DNA of 64,000 bases from Porphyra umbilicalis. Taxonomy: Eukaryota > Rhodophyta > Bangiophyceae > Bangiales > Bangiaceae. Location: positions 1 to 64,000 of the forward strand of contig KV918860.1 of NCBI GenBank assembly GCA_002049455.2, in the 5' to 3' direction. A program made the translations under genes and the position numbers. The notes beneath the pieces are model-generated. The model was not told the origin of the DNA, ran no database searches, and was given only the letters and a program-made list of their open reading frames with translations. Positions 22,239-34,645 of this stretch are shown one piece after another. Numbering within the stretch: position 1 is the first letter of the stretch; the number at the start of each line of letters is the position of its first letter.

Positions 22239-22774
22239 CGATGAAGGAAGTGGAAGGCCAGCATGGCCCACGGTGTGGGATTTGTATCCCTTGCACCTGC
22301 TGATAAAAGTACTTGGTACTCGATGCATGCGCGTATGGCGGTAGCATACCAACTGGTGTTTGTCCATTGAGCGATGACCACTGTCGCTTCTTCCGTGGTT
22401 GCCAACAAGCAACGAAGGACCGAGTTCAAGTGCTATACCGGAGGTACAAGGAATCCGTTGGGGAGCACTGGCACAGAGGGATCGCTTCCGATCAGTGTCG
22501 CTTGCGCGGATTTTGGCCACACATAGGTGTACGGACCGTACTCACGGTTCAGCCGAGGGAAATACCGCAAGGCAAGTTGGGGGTCATACGCAAAGTTGCG
22601 CGTCATGGACGGCAAGGTCGACTTAAGCCACGCGACAGGAACTACTTCCTTAAATGCGGCGGCGGTACTTAAATCTGTCCAAGAGACATTGGCATGGATA
22701 ACTCCGTCACCGCTAACATGAACATGTTGGATAGTGGGTATCCACGTGGGGTCCATGACGATGAGACCGGACAA

Positions 22775-23440
22775 ATAAATAATGAGACCTGACTGAGTGA
22801 GCTGAGAAGTAAATAATGAGATGCTAGCAGTAAATAATGCGATGCTGATGCATAGTGCGCCGTCGTGGATGGTGCCCGTCCTGTTCCGGCGGCTGTTGGA
22901 GGCGGCGTCGGCCGCGCCGGCGCTGCGGGAGGTGCGGTGGGCTGCGGAAGACGTGGGCATAAAACGGGGACAAGAGTGCGGCCACGCACATGACAAGCCG
23001 CTTCCTCTCAATGCCAACGCCCGTGGAGCCGTGGTGGTTGAGGGGCACCAAGTCACTGCTGTCGACGGAGTGCGCAAAGCCGGGCGCCGACCACTTGTTC
23101 CCGAGCAGCACAAGCGGGCAGGCTCGCGCCCAGGAGAAGTGGGACGGCGACGCGCCGCGTCGTTGTGGGCATCGGTCCTGACGCAAGCGGTGTACAGCAT
23201 CATTGCGGGTATGGTGCTGTGTGGCATGTCTTCGTGGTGGTTGCCGCCCATGCACGGTATGTTTGGTAGTCGTACCTGGGGAAGGAGTTGCGCACCAGGG
23301 GGGCGCGCGCGCTGCCTGTCTTGAGCGTCACTTTGAATCGAGTCCTTACGCCTGTGATGCGTCTTATGCTGTGTTTTTTCCCCCTCCTAACCTCCTTCCC
23401 CACCCACAGGGCGGGCCCACGTCTATATATTTTTAACATG
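22775..23440. mobile_element. unidentified ~660-bp insertion in Ty3 copy 2
   Basis: Against Ty3 copy 1, about 660 extra bases lie between the chromodomain and the pol tail. One edge has AAATAATGAGA-type short repeats (22770-22850); the other has TATATATTTTTAA (about 23422). A plus-strand frame (22821-23324; VPVLFRRLLEAASAAPALRE, WASVLTQAVYSIIAGMVLC) overlaps a minus-strand one with VDSSDLVPLNHHGSTGVGIE. No terminal inverted repeats are evident and no family is recognised. Confidence 0.5.
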
Positions 23441-24542
23441 CGCAGCCTAAGGGTTTGTCAATCACGTACTCGTCGGCGGTTGCCGGGGGTGGCTTGCGTT
23501 GGTCTAGACCATCTGGCAGGGGGTGCGGCACCGTGTCCGTCGTCGTTGGACGAGGAGCTGGGGTGGTATGGTCACTGCTGACGCGTTTTTCCTCCCCGTC
23601 AATGTCAATGACGAACGTGGAGGCATCCGCATCCGCGTCTACGACCACGAAGTGTCCAATGGCCTTGCTTTGCAGCTTGTTTTGCCGATCGTGGTTGGCC
23701 GTATATACGTAGTCACCGATCTTGACGTCCGCATTGCGGGTTACGACCCGGTGGTCAAAGTTACGTTTGTAACGTTGTTGCGTCTTACGCAGGGCCTCTA
23801 CTACAACAGGGATCTGCCTGCGAAGGCGGGCCATGAACTCGCGTTTGCGAGCTAGGGGTGATCCATCATTGAGCGTTCTATCATTGGCCAGCGGCGTGCC
23901 CTGGGGCAAGTTGCGAACCGTGAGGTTGGGGATCCGTCTTGGGATAACAAGCTCAAATGGAGCGATACCCGTAGACCGGTGCGGTTGGCTTTTATACGCC
24001 ATGGTGATCACTGGGAGTGACTCTTCCCATCGTGATGGGTCATCAGCGTCGATTTGTCGCAGCTGAGTAGCCATGGTACGGTTGTACCGTGCTACTTGCC
24101 CATTGGTTTGGGGGTGATACGCCGTGGTGCGAACCGTTTCAATGCCAAGCATTTTCATCACAGCGATGAAGAAGTTCGACATGAACTGGGGTCCTTGGTC
24201 CGATAAGATCCGGTCTGGGGGCCCGTAGGCGGACACCCACGCGTCGATGATGGCTGACGCCACGGGCATGGCCGTAATGAGTCGTAAGGCGACACACTTG
24301 GTGAGCTTGGCGAAGCGGTCGGTGATAACCAAGATGAAGCGATTGCCCTTCTTGGAGGCCTGGATGGGCTCCAAGATGTCAACGGACAGTTCTGTGAGGG
24401 GCCCAGCAGCCGGGGACAGGGTCAGGGGCGTGGTATGTCGCCTCAAGGCGAGGCGGTTTTGAGCACAAGTTGTGCACTTGGTGATGGTGGTGTGGATGTC
24501 CGTTACCATCTAAGGCCAGTAATTTGCCTGTCGCGCCGTGTA

Positions 24543-24941
24543 TTGCTGATCCCCGAATTTTGTCCTGGTAAACAGAGACTGACTTGCGGACCGACTCTCT
24601 TCACCAATCAGATGCGCCCCTAGGACTGACTTGGTGATCCTGATTGCTTACATGCGCCCATGCAGCCGGGAAATCAGCATCAGCTCCTCTTCTTTTCTGC
24701 ACTTCTGGCGGGGAGACAGTAAAAATTCTCAAGATCTCGCGTGGGCAGCTTGCTCCGTGCCAAGAAAAGCGGATCAAACGGCAACAAACAGTGAGTTCTG
24801 CTCGATGCAAGAGCCTGGCACAAGATGCGGGCTTTCTGTTGGCTTCGATGGCTTCTTACAGCCGTTTTCAACCAATAGAGTGCTCTTAATCAGATTCTGT
24901 CTCTGTCTCTGTCCCGCAGGACGAAATTCGGGGATCAGCAA
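24543..24941. mobile_element. TA-type MITE (copy a), inside Ty3 copy 2
   Basis: The left end TTGCTGATCCCCGAATTTTG and the right end CGAAATTCGGGGATCAGCAA form inverted repeats of about 25 bp, flanked by TA on both sides (24541-24542 and 24942-24943). It is 399 bp long with no coding capacity. TA duplications suggest a Tc1/mariner-type transposase in trans. It interrupts the integrase region of the Ty3 element and so is younger than that element. Confidence 0.92.
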
Positions 24942-26985
24942 TAATACATCCGGTTCATACCAGGATGGGCTGCCACTGTTGCGTGGTGCTCGATCGTCAA
25001 GACGCGTTCGCGTGAGGACTTCGGTATGACCACTTGGTTGCCGTAAGGCGTCCGGCGATACAGGGCGTGATGCTCGTTGCGGAAGAAGGCCTTGGCCGTT
25101 CCGCGTTCCACGCGAGTAGACATTTCGACACAGTAGTTGACTGTTTGTTGTGCTTCGACAACGTCGTCGAACTCTACCGGTTCGGGTGTGTCGGTACCCG
25201 CGTACCTCCCCGTCCTTAAGCCGTTGGCCGTCTCGGCCAATGCCAGACAAGGTATATCGTCGTGGATATCATATCGAATGTGTATTTGGAAAGGCGAAGT
25301 CGCCATCGCATCAAGCGTCCGCTTGAGTCGGTCGTGCTGTAGATCCAGCTTAGTGCTTGGTGATCCGTTCGGATGAGGAACCATTGCCCGTCGACCAAGT
25401 GGCTAAACTTGAGGACAGCCCACACGATGCCGAGGCATTCGCGTTCTGTGGTGGAGTAGTTTTTCTCTGCAGCAGTGAATCCTCGGCTCCAATATCCGAC
25501 AGGATGAAGCAGTTCGCCCGGCTCCTCCTGGAGGAGGGTACAACCAACTTGTTCGGCGCATGCGTCAACGTCAACGAAGAGCTTCCGGTTGGTCTTTGGC
25601 AACGCAAGTACCGGTGAGCACAAAAGTGCGTTGCGAAGGTCATCGAACGCGGCGATGGCCACGTCCGTCGGCGGTGGTAGATCTGGTGGTATCTCGGCCC
25701 TAGTCCGGGCGTCCAGGGGCTTGGCTCGTTTGGAAAAGTCCTTGACGAAACGTCGATAGACGTTGCACATGCCCAATAAGCGTTTCAGCTGGGTCCTTGT
25801 CTTTGGGAACTTGGCGTGCTTCAGAGCATCAACGTTCTTGTTATGCACGTGCAGTTGCCCTGGGCGGACAATATGTCCGAGGTACCCGACTTCGTCGGAG
25901 AACCATGTGCTCTTTTCCAAGTTCAGAGTAACCCCGGCTTCGCGGAGACGGTGCAGAACCGTATCAACGTCCTCGACGTGTTGTTCCGCTTTCGCGCAGA
26001 ATATAATGACACCGTCGAAGTAGACGAGGCATATCTGCCGCTTCAAGACCGAGAGGATAAAATCCAACCCACGCTGGAAGGTTGCAGGCGCGTTCGTCAA
26101 GCCGAAAGTCATGGATAACCAGTAGTATATACCACAATGCGTTGTGAACGCCATCTTTTCTTGGTCGTCCTTGCGTAAGGGTACTTGCCAGTACCCCGCG
26201 GTGCAGTCGAGAGACGTAAACACATGGGTATCTCCCAAGGAGTCAAGGCAGTCTTTCACTCGAGGCAAGGGATAAGCACCCTTCTTGGTGATGTTGTTTT
26301 TTACCGACGATAGTTGACACAGAATCGGGCTTTGCCGTTCTTCTTTGGCACAATTACCACAGGGCTCGCCCAAGCATTATGGCTAGGGGCAATGACGTTG
26401 AGCTTCAACATCTTGATGATGTGATCAGAGATGATCTGCCGTTTGAACGGCCCGGTCCGGTAGGGTTGAGCACGTATGGGCAGAGTGTCTGGAAGAGTGA
26501 CCTTGGCGTGCTCCGTAGCACGGATGACGTTAAGCGTTCCATCCCACATAGACGAATGCGTCTTGAGAATAACACGAATCTGCTTGTGCAGGTACTCGGG
26601 AGCATCACTGAGGTCAAAGATCTCGAGTGGGTCACGACTCGCGTCGTGCGACGAAGTATCGGTTCCATCCTTTGGATTCTTGTCATCCAAGACGGCGGAC
26701 GACATCGGCCCTTGGTAGGGCTCTGCAAACCCCAAGGTTGAGTTCTTGCGAACAATGACTTGGTCTTTGCCAAAGTTGCATAACTTGACTAAGAAGGGTT
26801 CGTCGGGCATGACGATGGCAAGGCCGCGGGCGACTGCCATTGACTGATTTCTGCATAACCGAGCGTTCGGTGTGATGGTTACCATACCGGGGGTGTCACA
26901 TGTCGCCATGATCCACTCCTCTTGGTGTCCGTTGACATGTACCTGTTTACTGGCTAAATGTCGGGCGCTACGACAAGAAGACATC

Positions 26986-29900
26986 ATGGGCGGAGGCGCT
27001 GCCGGCATGGGCGGCATTAAGATCTACCAGTTGACCGAGACGAACTTCCAAGAGTGGCGTCGGCGCATTAAGATGGTCCTCGCGCTGCGCGACCTGGACG
27101 ATATGCTTGACGAAGACGGCAAGCCGACGGACGCGGAGACCCGCGAGATGGCGGTGTGGAAGCGTCGAAACACGAAGGCGAGCGCCATCATCGGGCTCAC
27201 CCTTGGGTCTGAGCAGCTCGAGCACGTTTCGGGCTGCAAGACGACGGCGGAAATGTGGTCGACGCTGCCAGATGTCTTCCAGCGCAAGAGCTTGATGAAC
27301 AAGATGAAGGCGCGACGCGAGTTCTACACCGTCGAAATGACCGTCGGCGAGGGCATGCTGGGCTACATCAACCGCGTGCGCAACCTCGGCGAGAACCTCA
27401 AGGCCATGGGCGGCGAGGTGACGGAGATGAACGTTGCCATGAGCGTCCTCAACGGGCTGACGTCCAAGTACGAGAACCTGCTGTTGGCTCTCGACGCCAA
27501 GGGCGAGGACGAGCTGAGACTCGAGTTTGTCAAGAGCCGCTTGCTTCAGGAGGAGCGGCGGCAGGCGGACAAGTCACTGTCGACCAAGCGCATTGGCGAC
27601 ATGGCACTCGTCGGCGCCAACTATCGAGGTCAAGGCCGCCGTGGTGACCTCTCCAAGATCGAGTGCTACTACTGCCATACGTTTGGGCACATCTCTCACG
27701 ATTGCCCAGGGCTCAAGACCAAGAAACAGAGACAGGAAAAGGTGGCCGCGATTGCGGCTGACGATGGTAGCGACAGCGACGATGCCATCTGTCTGGTGGG
27801 CAATGCGGCTGACAGCGATTACATCTCCAAGTCGTGGCTCGTCGATTCTGCGGCGTCTGCACACATGTGTTGGATGCGCATTTGCTTCGACGACTACCAG
27901 ACGACCATGGGACGCAGCGTCACGATGGGTGACAAGGGGTCCGTAGCCACGGCGGGCGTCGGAACTGTCGTGCTCAACGTCATCGTTCACGGCAAGTCGC
28001 GCAAGATCAAGTTGGAGAAGGTTCTCCTTGTTCCTACAATGGGCTTCAACCTTACGTCGGTCGGCATGATGGAGGAGCGTGGGGCGGGAGTGTCATTCAA
28101 GGGCGGTAAGACGATCATCAAGATGAACGAGAAGACTGCTGCGTGCGGCACTCGTAAGAACGGGCTCTACCACCTGGACATGGCCCCACTGTCGGATATT
28201 GCTGCGGTGGCCTCTCTTCAGCTCTGGCATGAGCGCCTTGGGCACGTCAACGTGGCTGGCGTTAAGCGGATGATCAAGAACAAGGACATCAATGGACTCA
28301 AGTGCTCTTCCATGGTGGTCAAGGATGTCTGCGAGCCGTGCGTGTATGGGAAGGCGGCTATGACGCCTCTGCCTAGTGCAGGAGGAGTTCGGGTCAGCAA
28401 GCGCCTGCAGCTCGTGCACTCGGACCTGGGCGGGCCAATGTCGGAGCCGTCGCGTGGCGGTGCGCTCTACTTCGGCGCTTTCACCGACGACTTCTCCCGC
28501 TGGACAGACGTGGTCTTCCTGCAGAAGAAGAGCGATCTGCTCTGTGAGTACAAGAAGTGGCTGACTAAGGCCCCGCTGCACACGGGAACCAAGATCAAGA
28601 TCCTGCGATCCGACAACGGCGGCGAATACGTGTCGTCCGCATTCAAGGCAATCTACGATGCGAACGGCACGACGCACCAGACCACGGTGCCCGACACGCC
28701 GCAGCAGAACGGAGTTGCTGAGCGGCTCAACCGAGATCTCGTGGAGATGGCTCGCACCATGATGCGACACAAGCACGTCGATCAGGATCTTTGGGCGGAT
28801 GCCATCAAGAAGGCGGTGTACATCAAGAACCGCGTCACCAGCCGGGCGCTCCCCGTCGGCAAGACGCCTCTTGAGCTGTGGACCGGGAATAAGCCCAACG
28901 TAAGCCACATGCGGGTGTTTGGGTTGACATGCTGGGTGGTGCTGCACAAGAGTCACATCGACGGCAAGTTTGGCGACAAGGAGGCGAAGGGCGTCTTCTT
29001 AGGCTATCCCGACGGCAGCAAGGCGTAAAAGGTCATCCTCGACGACGGCAAGGTCGTCAAGGCACGAAGCGTTGTGTTGGCCGAGACGAACGTAAGCGAG
29101 GTCGCAGAAGTTGCAGAGGAGCTTCCCGGAGACGAAGACGTCGAAGTCAAGACGGGCTTGCGTCCTGCAAGCGACGGCGAAGACGTAGATGCTGACAATG
29201 ACGACAAGGATGACAAGCAAGACGATGGATCTGAGAAGTCCGCGGACGACAATCAAGGTAGTGGCGGCTCTCAAGACACGCTGCGTCGGAGCGGCAGATC
29301 GCGGCGACCACCTGTCGAGTACTGGCGCCCGGTGAGCTATGTTGCTCACGAGGCGCCCACGACGTACGTGCAAGCCGTTCAAGGGCAAGAATCGGCTAAG
29401 TGGCAAATTGCCATGGATGAGGAGATGGAGGCCATCCGCAAGAACAAGACTTGGCGCTTGACGGATCGCCCGGCCAGTCGACGCGTGCTGAAGGGCAAGT
29501 GGGTTTACAAGGTCAAGAACGAAGTTGACAAGAACGGGACCAACACGACGCGCACAAGGCGCGCCCGTGTTTCGTGGGGAACCGGCAGAGCAAGGGGCTC
29601 GACTTCAACGAGACGTTCGCGCCTGTGGCCGAGTGCACTACCATCCGATGCATTCTGGCGATGACGGCGGCGAACGGGTGGGAGCCACATGAGATGGACG
29701 TCAAGACGGCATTCCTCAACGGCGACCTTGACGAGGAGGTCTACATGGAGCAGCCAGACGGCTATGTCGATCTGACGTATCCTGACAAGGTGTGTCGTCT
29801 CCTTCAAGCGCTGTATGGGCTGAAGCAAGGCCCCAAGATGTGGTACGCCAAGCTCGACGACTTCCTCAAGTCCCAGGGGTTCGATAACATCGACCCGGAT

Positions 29901-30043
29901 GCATGCCTCTACCTCCTTACGGATGACGGCGAAATCATCATCGTCCTGGTGTACGTCTACGATCTTCTTTTGGTGGCATCGAGCCTGGCGGCGATCTACA
30001 AGATTAAGGACGCTCTGCACCAGCGTTTTGAGATCAGGGCCTG
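26986..30043 (+). mobile_element. Ty1/copia gag-pol fragment, broken
   Basis: This is copia-type gag-pol in the order gag, protease, integrase, RT. Gag (from 26986) has a UBN2-like domain and a zinc knuckle CYYCHTFGHISHDC (about 27664-27705). Then come a protease region (about 27835) and the integrase zinc motif (HERLGH...CEPCVYGK, about 28230-28350). The integrase core follows (LVHSDLGGP, LRSDNGGEY, DTPQQNGVAERL, 28410-28750), and RT (VKTAFLNGDLDEEVYMEQP, LYGLKQGPKMWY, 29700-29960). RNase H and LTRs were not recognised. It is broken, with about two breaks. Its left edge abuts the Ty3 copy 2 sequence directly. Confidence 0.9.
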
Positions 30044-30557
30044 AGGTGGATAAACTAGTGCCAGACATATCCGCACATTATACTAGTCATAACCCACAAT
30101 ACATGCCGCAGCCGCGTATCCATATCGTACTCTGTTCATTTACCGCAGAATATACTGAGCCTGAATGACTCTCCAAAGGCCGGATATAATATAATCTGAA
30201 TCGAATTTCCACCTTGCCTGATCCGGCTCACATATTCTGCGCCGCACTGCTGGCGCGTGGGAATGCCTCCCCACCCTGTTCAACCGCCATCATCTGGCAG
30301 TGCCAAGCGGCGATCTTGCTGGACAATTCCCTCACTGTTCTGTCCCGTGTCTGAAACCGCTTGCCTTGTTGTCAACGGCCCGCGCGAGATTCTGAACGGG
30401 CACCCCCGGGTGAGCACACGAGAGTTCCAACGATCACTACTGACGAAGACCGCTGCATCATCGAAATCAGTTCCAACAACCAAATGGTACTTGATGGCGG
30501 TTAATCGCGACGAAGGCGTGAGAAGAGACACGCGTGTTCAAATCACACGTAAGACTG
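30044..30557. other. AT-richer stretch without a gene
   Basis: After the copia fragment the base composition drops sharply towards A and T (TATAATATAATCTGAATCG near 30185). No gene or clear repeat is seen. Confidence 0.5.
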
Positions 30558-30559
30558 TA

Positions 30560-30951
30560 TTGGCGATCCCCGAATTTTGTCCTGGTGGACAGAGACTGAC
30601 TTGCAGACCGACTCTCTCCACCAATCGACTGCGCCCCTGGGACTGACTTGGTGCTCCTGATAGCTTACATGTGCCCATACAGCCTGGAAATCAGCATCAG
30701 CCCCTCCTTTTTTCTGCACTTCTGGCAAGGAGACAGTAGAAAATCTGAAGATCTCGCGTCGGCAGCTTGCTCCTTGCCAAGAAAATCGGATCACGCGGCA
30801 AATAACAGTGAGTTCTGCTCGATGCAAGGTCCTGGCACCAAATGCGGCCTTTCTATTGGCTTCGATGCCCTCTTACTGTCGTTCTAGACCAATAGAGCGC
30901 AGTTATTCACAGTCAGTCTCGGTCCCCAGGACAAAGTTCGGGGATCAGCAA
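30560..30951. mobile_element. TA-type MITE (copy b)
   Basis: The ends TTGGCGATCCCCGAATTTTG and CAAAGTTCGGGGATCAGCAA are flanked by TA (30558-30559, 30952-30953). At 392 bp it is colinear with copies a and c throughout. Confidence 0.92.
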
Positions 30952-31288
30952 TACCTGGAAAGATGTCTCCTTTCATTTCATTTCGTTTACATTTTAGTCT
31001 TCTTCCAGATCCATCATCCAAAAGAATATACTCAATCTGACTATCCTAACTATATCCAAAATCGTACTAATTGAATATCCGACTATAATATTGATCCTGA
31101 CTGTGTCCGTTCCAGCAAGATCTGTTTTTGGATGTATGACCTCGTCAAATACTCAATCCAGAGTGCATGTGAGGTGATGTCAATTAAATCCTAATGCGAC
31201 CAAAAGTGCCCGATTCCAAAGCCCCTTGTTGGGACAGAACTCAGTTGATTTGAACAAAATCTCCAAGGGTCATTCGGTGCTCAACTAC

Positions 31289-34067
31289 ATGCACAAGATG
31301 GTGCTGTCGCATGGAAAGCTGAAGACCATGTCAATCAAGGAGCTCGACGGGGGGTCCGCGACGGAGAGCGGCGGTGATGTTTTCGGCCCCGGAGAGAAAC
31401 TGCAGACTGTGGCGTCTAGCGGTGGCGTCCAGGCCCGTTTGTCGGTAACGCGGTCGGAGACGGCTACTCGTCGCCTGAGCCGCTCCAAGGCCGACGCTTT
31501 GGTATCCATAACGACTTCGTCAAAATCAATAGCACACTGCTCGAAGCGCTGCACTGCGGCCATCATGGTGAAGGAGCTCTCCGGTGCGCTGGCTTCGGCC
31601 AAGCGAGTGAAGGCATCGCCTGCAGTCATCCAGGACTTGGAGAACCAGCTCCTGGATTGCGTTGTGGACTGCGCCGCTAAGCCCAAGTGCGCGCGGGGCG
31701 ATGGAAGCGAGAGCGGCGACGGGACCGATGCGCACTCGCTGGCCGCAGCGGAGCGGAGGAGGATGTCCGGGCGGGGAGGTCAGTGGGCGGAGAGGTGGGC
31801 GTCTGCTCGGTCGCTGCGTTGGGATCTGCCTCGCGTGCGGTCGGCCACGGTTGCGGGGCTTCTGGGACAGCGAATAGAGCAGCAGATGGCCTTGTGGGGC
31901 ACGCGTCTGGGCGTGGTGGTCAAGGTTCACACTCTTCCGACTGGCGGCCGCCGCCGCAGCGGCCGCCGAGCCCGCTTCGTCAAGGCCTGCGTTCCCCTGA
32001 TTGGCGGCCGACGCCCGCGCGGCTGCCGAGCCCCACTCGCGGATACCAGCCGTCGCGAGGCTGGTAGCCACCGGCGAGCCCACCTCAAGCAAGCGCGCCC
32101 CGTACCCAAGTCCGGCCGTCATCATCGCGTCCGGGGAGCTCTCCTCGTCAAGGCGCATCTGGGTCCGCCAGGCGGCCGCCCCCGGCGCGGCCGCCAAGCC
32201 CACTCGGTCAAGGTCCACCCTCTGCAACCCGGCGGCCGTCGTCCCGCCGGCGGTCGCGGTGAACACGGCGTCGGAGATGCTACCCTCGACGCCGATGCCG
32301 GGCTTGCAGTCCGCGGCCGCGAGGTGGGCAGGCGCGGAGCACTCGGAGGGCGCTGCCCTCCCGGCGGCCGTGGTGCAGGGGTTGCAGAGGTGCGCGGGGC
32401 TGAACAGGCTGTCGCTGCAGCCACCGCCAGTCTCCCGGCCTCTCACGATGCACGAGGCGATGGCAGCGACGCAGAGTCCCGCGACGCCGCGTCGCCCAGC
32501 CGATCTGGTCACGGAGCGGCCGTCTCAGCGGCCGCTCACGGGAATGATTCTGTCAACACAGCCGGGGCCGCGGCTGCCGACGGCGGCCGCGGCGGCGGAA
32601 GCGAAATCGGCGATGGAGGGCGTGCAGCACCTGCCGACCCAGGCGGGGACGGAAATGGAGGGGGTGCAGCGGCCGCCGGTGGAGGCGGGGACGGTGGCGG
32701 GCCCCCTTCCTCCTCAGCGGCCGCTGCCACAGCCGACGCCGTCGCCGCTGGCGACAACGAGTCCCCCACCGCCAGAGGCAGAGGACGCGGCCTCGAATGG
32801 ACCGAGGCAGAGCGAGTAGCTCTCTGCCAGGCCTGGTTGGCGGTGGCGCAAGACCCGGTGGTCGGTACCGACCAGAGCCGAGCAACCTTTGCCGCTGCAA
32901 TCGTCAACGGGTACGAGTCCCATCGCCCGATGGGCCCTGGACGCAGGGCGCGCACGGACACCGCCATCGACCCCGAACTGCGCTATTCAGTTTTCAAGAA
33001 CGTTCAACGCTTTATATTCTCTATGGTGGCTGTCGGGCGTCGCCAGATGACGGGCAATTTGACCGACGAGGACCTGATACGCATGGCCACCGCGCACTTT
33101 GACGCCGAGAACCTGTATGAGGCCGTGCAGGTGGACGACAACGACGGGGACGCGCCGGTCTTGGTGGTGAAGAAGGGCGGCACGAAAGGAGCCGATTGGG
33201 TCAAGGGTTGGACGGTCATGCGCAAGTTGGTTAAGTTGAGCGGCGCGGTCGGGGGCGGCCGCCACGGCGGCTGCCGCTCGCGGCCGCCGTTTTGTGCCAG
33301 ACGGGGGCGTCGAGGACATTTCGGACGACGACTCGAGCTCCACGGTCGGCAGGCGGCGCGGCCTCTTCTAAGAGCGGCCTATCTGTACTAAGGCCGCCAA
33401 AGCGACGGCCTCGACTGACTTTTCTATCCAAAGGGAGGCCGCCACGACGGCGGCCGCCCTCAAGTCCTTTTCTGAGACGGCCATCGAGCGCGCCGACATT
33501 GACTTTTGGAAGGCCAAGGACGTGCGTGAGATGGGTGAGGCGGAGCAGTGGCGCAAGAACGAGATGGAGCGGCGGCTTCTGCTCTCCAACGCCAGACTGC
33601 GCAAGGCCAAGGCCGCGGAAGCACGGGTGGCTTCCCGCTCGACAACAACTGCGCCGTCTGTGTCGGGCACCTCTGCGGCCGCTACCGCGGCCGCTGAGGC
33701 TGCGGCGTGTGCGCCCGCAGGTAGGGCTCCAAGTGCGGCCGTATCGCCAGCATCTGCAGTTTCTCCAAGTGGCGGTGCGGCTGCGTCTCCCGGGTCTGGT
33801 GGAGCGTTCGCTACTCCCGGCGGCGTGGCTGTGAACGGCGGCGAAGCGGCCGCGTTGGCGCCGGCCGCTGACCACACGGTCAGGTCCCCGGCGTCTGGCG
33901 CGGCCGCGAGTGCGGCCGAATTGCCTCCGTCTTCATCTTCTCCGAGTGGCGGCGTCGACGCGTCGCTGCGTACCGGCGCAGCACCAGCCGCGGCCGCAAG
34001 CGAGGCCGTTGCCCGCCGCGCTGCGGCCTCGGCCGGTGTCGGCTCGGTCAAGCGGAGGAAGAGGTGA
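31289..34067 (+). pseudogene. Harbinger Myb/SANT-like accessory protein
   Basis: In two-gene PIF/Harbinger elements this protein helps the transposase bind DNA and enter the nucleus. From 32780 the frame shows LEWTEAERVALCQAWLAVAQ and DPVVGTDQSRATFAAAI, then YSVFKNVQRFIFSMV, TDEDLIRMATAHFDAENLY and WVKGWTVMRKLVKLSG, the SANT/NAM-associated layout of this family. The usual tail follows in another frame: ERPICTKAAKA (family RPxGxKAAK, 33372), the helix AIERADIDFWKAKDVREMGE, and a basic end SVKRRKR (TGA at 34065). The frame changes near 33245-33290 and a TAA stands at 33369-33371, so the gene looks broken. The 31289-31690 part (MVLSHGKLKTMSIKELDGG) is protein-like; 31690-32750 is repetitive and its frame is uncertain. 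Confidence 0.65.
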
Positions 34068-34645
34068 GGCTGGAACTCGTTGCAGACTAAGCAGGCCCGC
34101 TTCACGGCGGCCAGAAACATCGTATCGGGTCCAAGCCGTTTGATGACGCCGCGGCCGCTTAATGCGGCCGCTAGCGCATCGGGCGACGTCGAGGAGGACG
34201 CTGCCTGTGGTACTAGTGGCAGCGATTGCGCGGATGGTGACTTGGCTTGAGTTGTATCTCTGTTGACATTTGTGACGGTGGGGTCTCTGCGTGTGCGGAG
34301 TGCTCGACCACTGCATCGACTATTGCACGACAATCATACACGGTTTTTTTTTTCCCTTCGCCGGAGAATTTTTTTCCTACACACCGACTCTGTCCGACCG
34401 TGCGACTCCGTCCGAGAAGAGAGCACGGCACACTTGTACACCAGTCATGCTGCAGCATGAAAGTATAAGCCACTCGCGGACATCTGCCTACGCCAGACAC
34501 AGCAGCGGCGTCGTCTGTCTTCCTAGATAAAACGAAGGCCGTCCAAAAGTATTTGCTATCCCGGGTCGGCGTGGTGGCGTCCGCTGACGTTTCAATGTGT
34601 GAGGAAAAATAAAAGCCATGATGGCAAAAAAAAAAATGATGAACG

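Larger units (their letters stand above)
20317..26980 (-). mobile_element. Ty3 chromovirus, minus orientation, broken (copy 2)
   Basis: This is an LTR retrotransposon of the Ty3 chromovirus group, reading right to left and closely similar to the copy at 37915-46111. Parts seen, in element order: a fragment before RT, reverse transcriptase (about 26450-25950), RNase H (about 25650-25300), integrase (about 25000-23900), the start of a chromodomain (about 23450), a pol tail (22226-22760) and the 3' LTR (20317-20713). Gag and the 5' LTR are not seen before the junction with the copia fragment. Two other elements are inserted in it (24543-24941 and about 22775-23440). It is broken, with several breaks, and is clearly older than copy 1. 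Confidence 0.9.
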
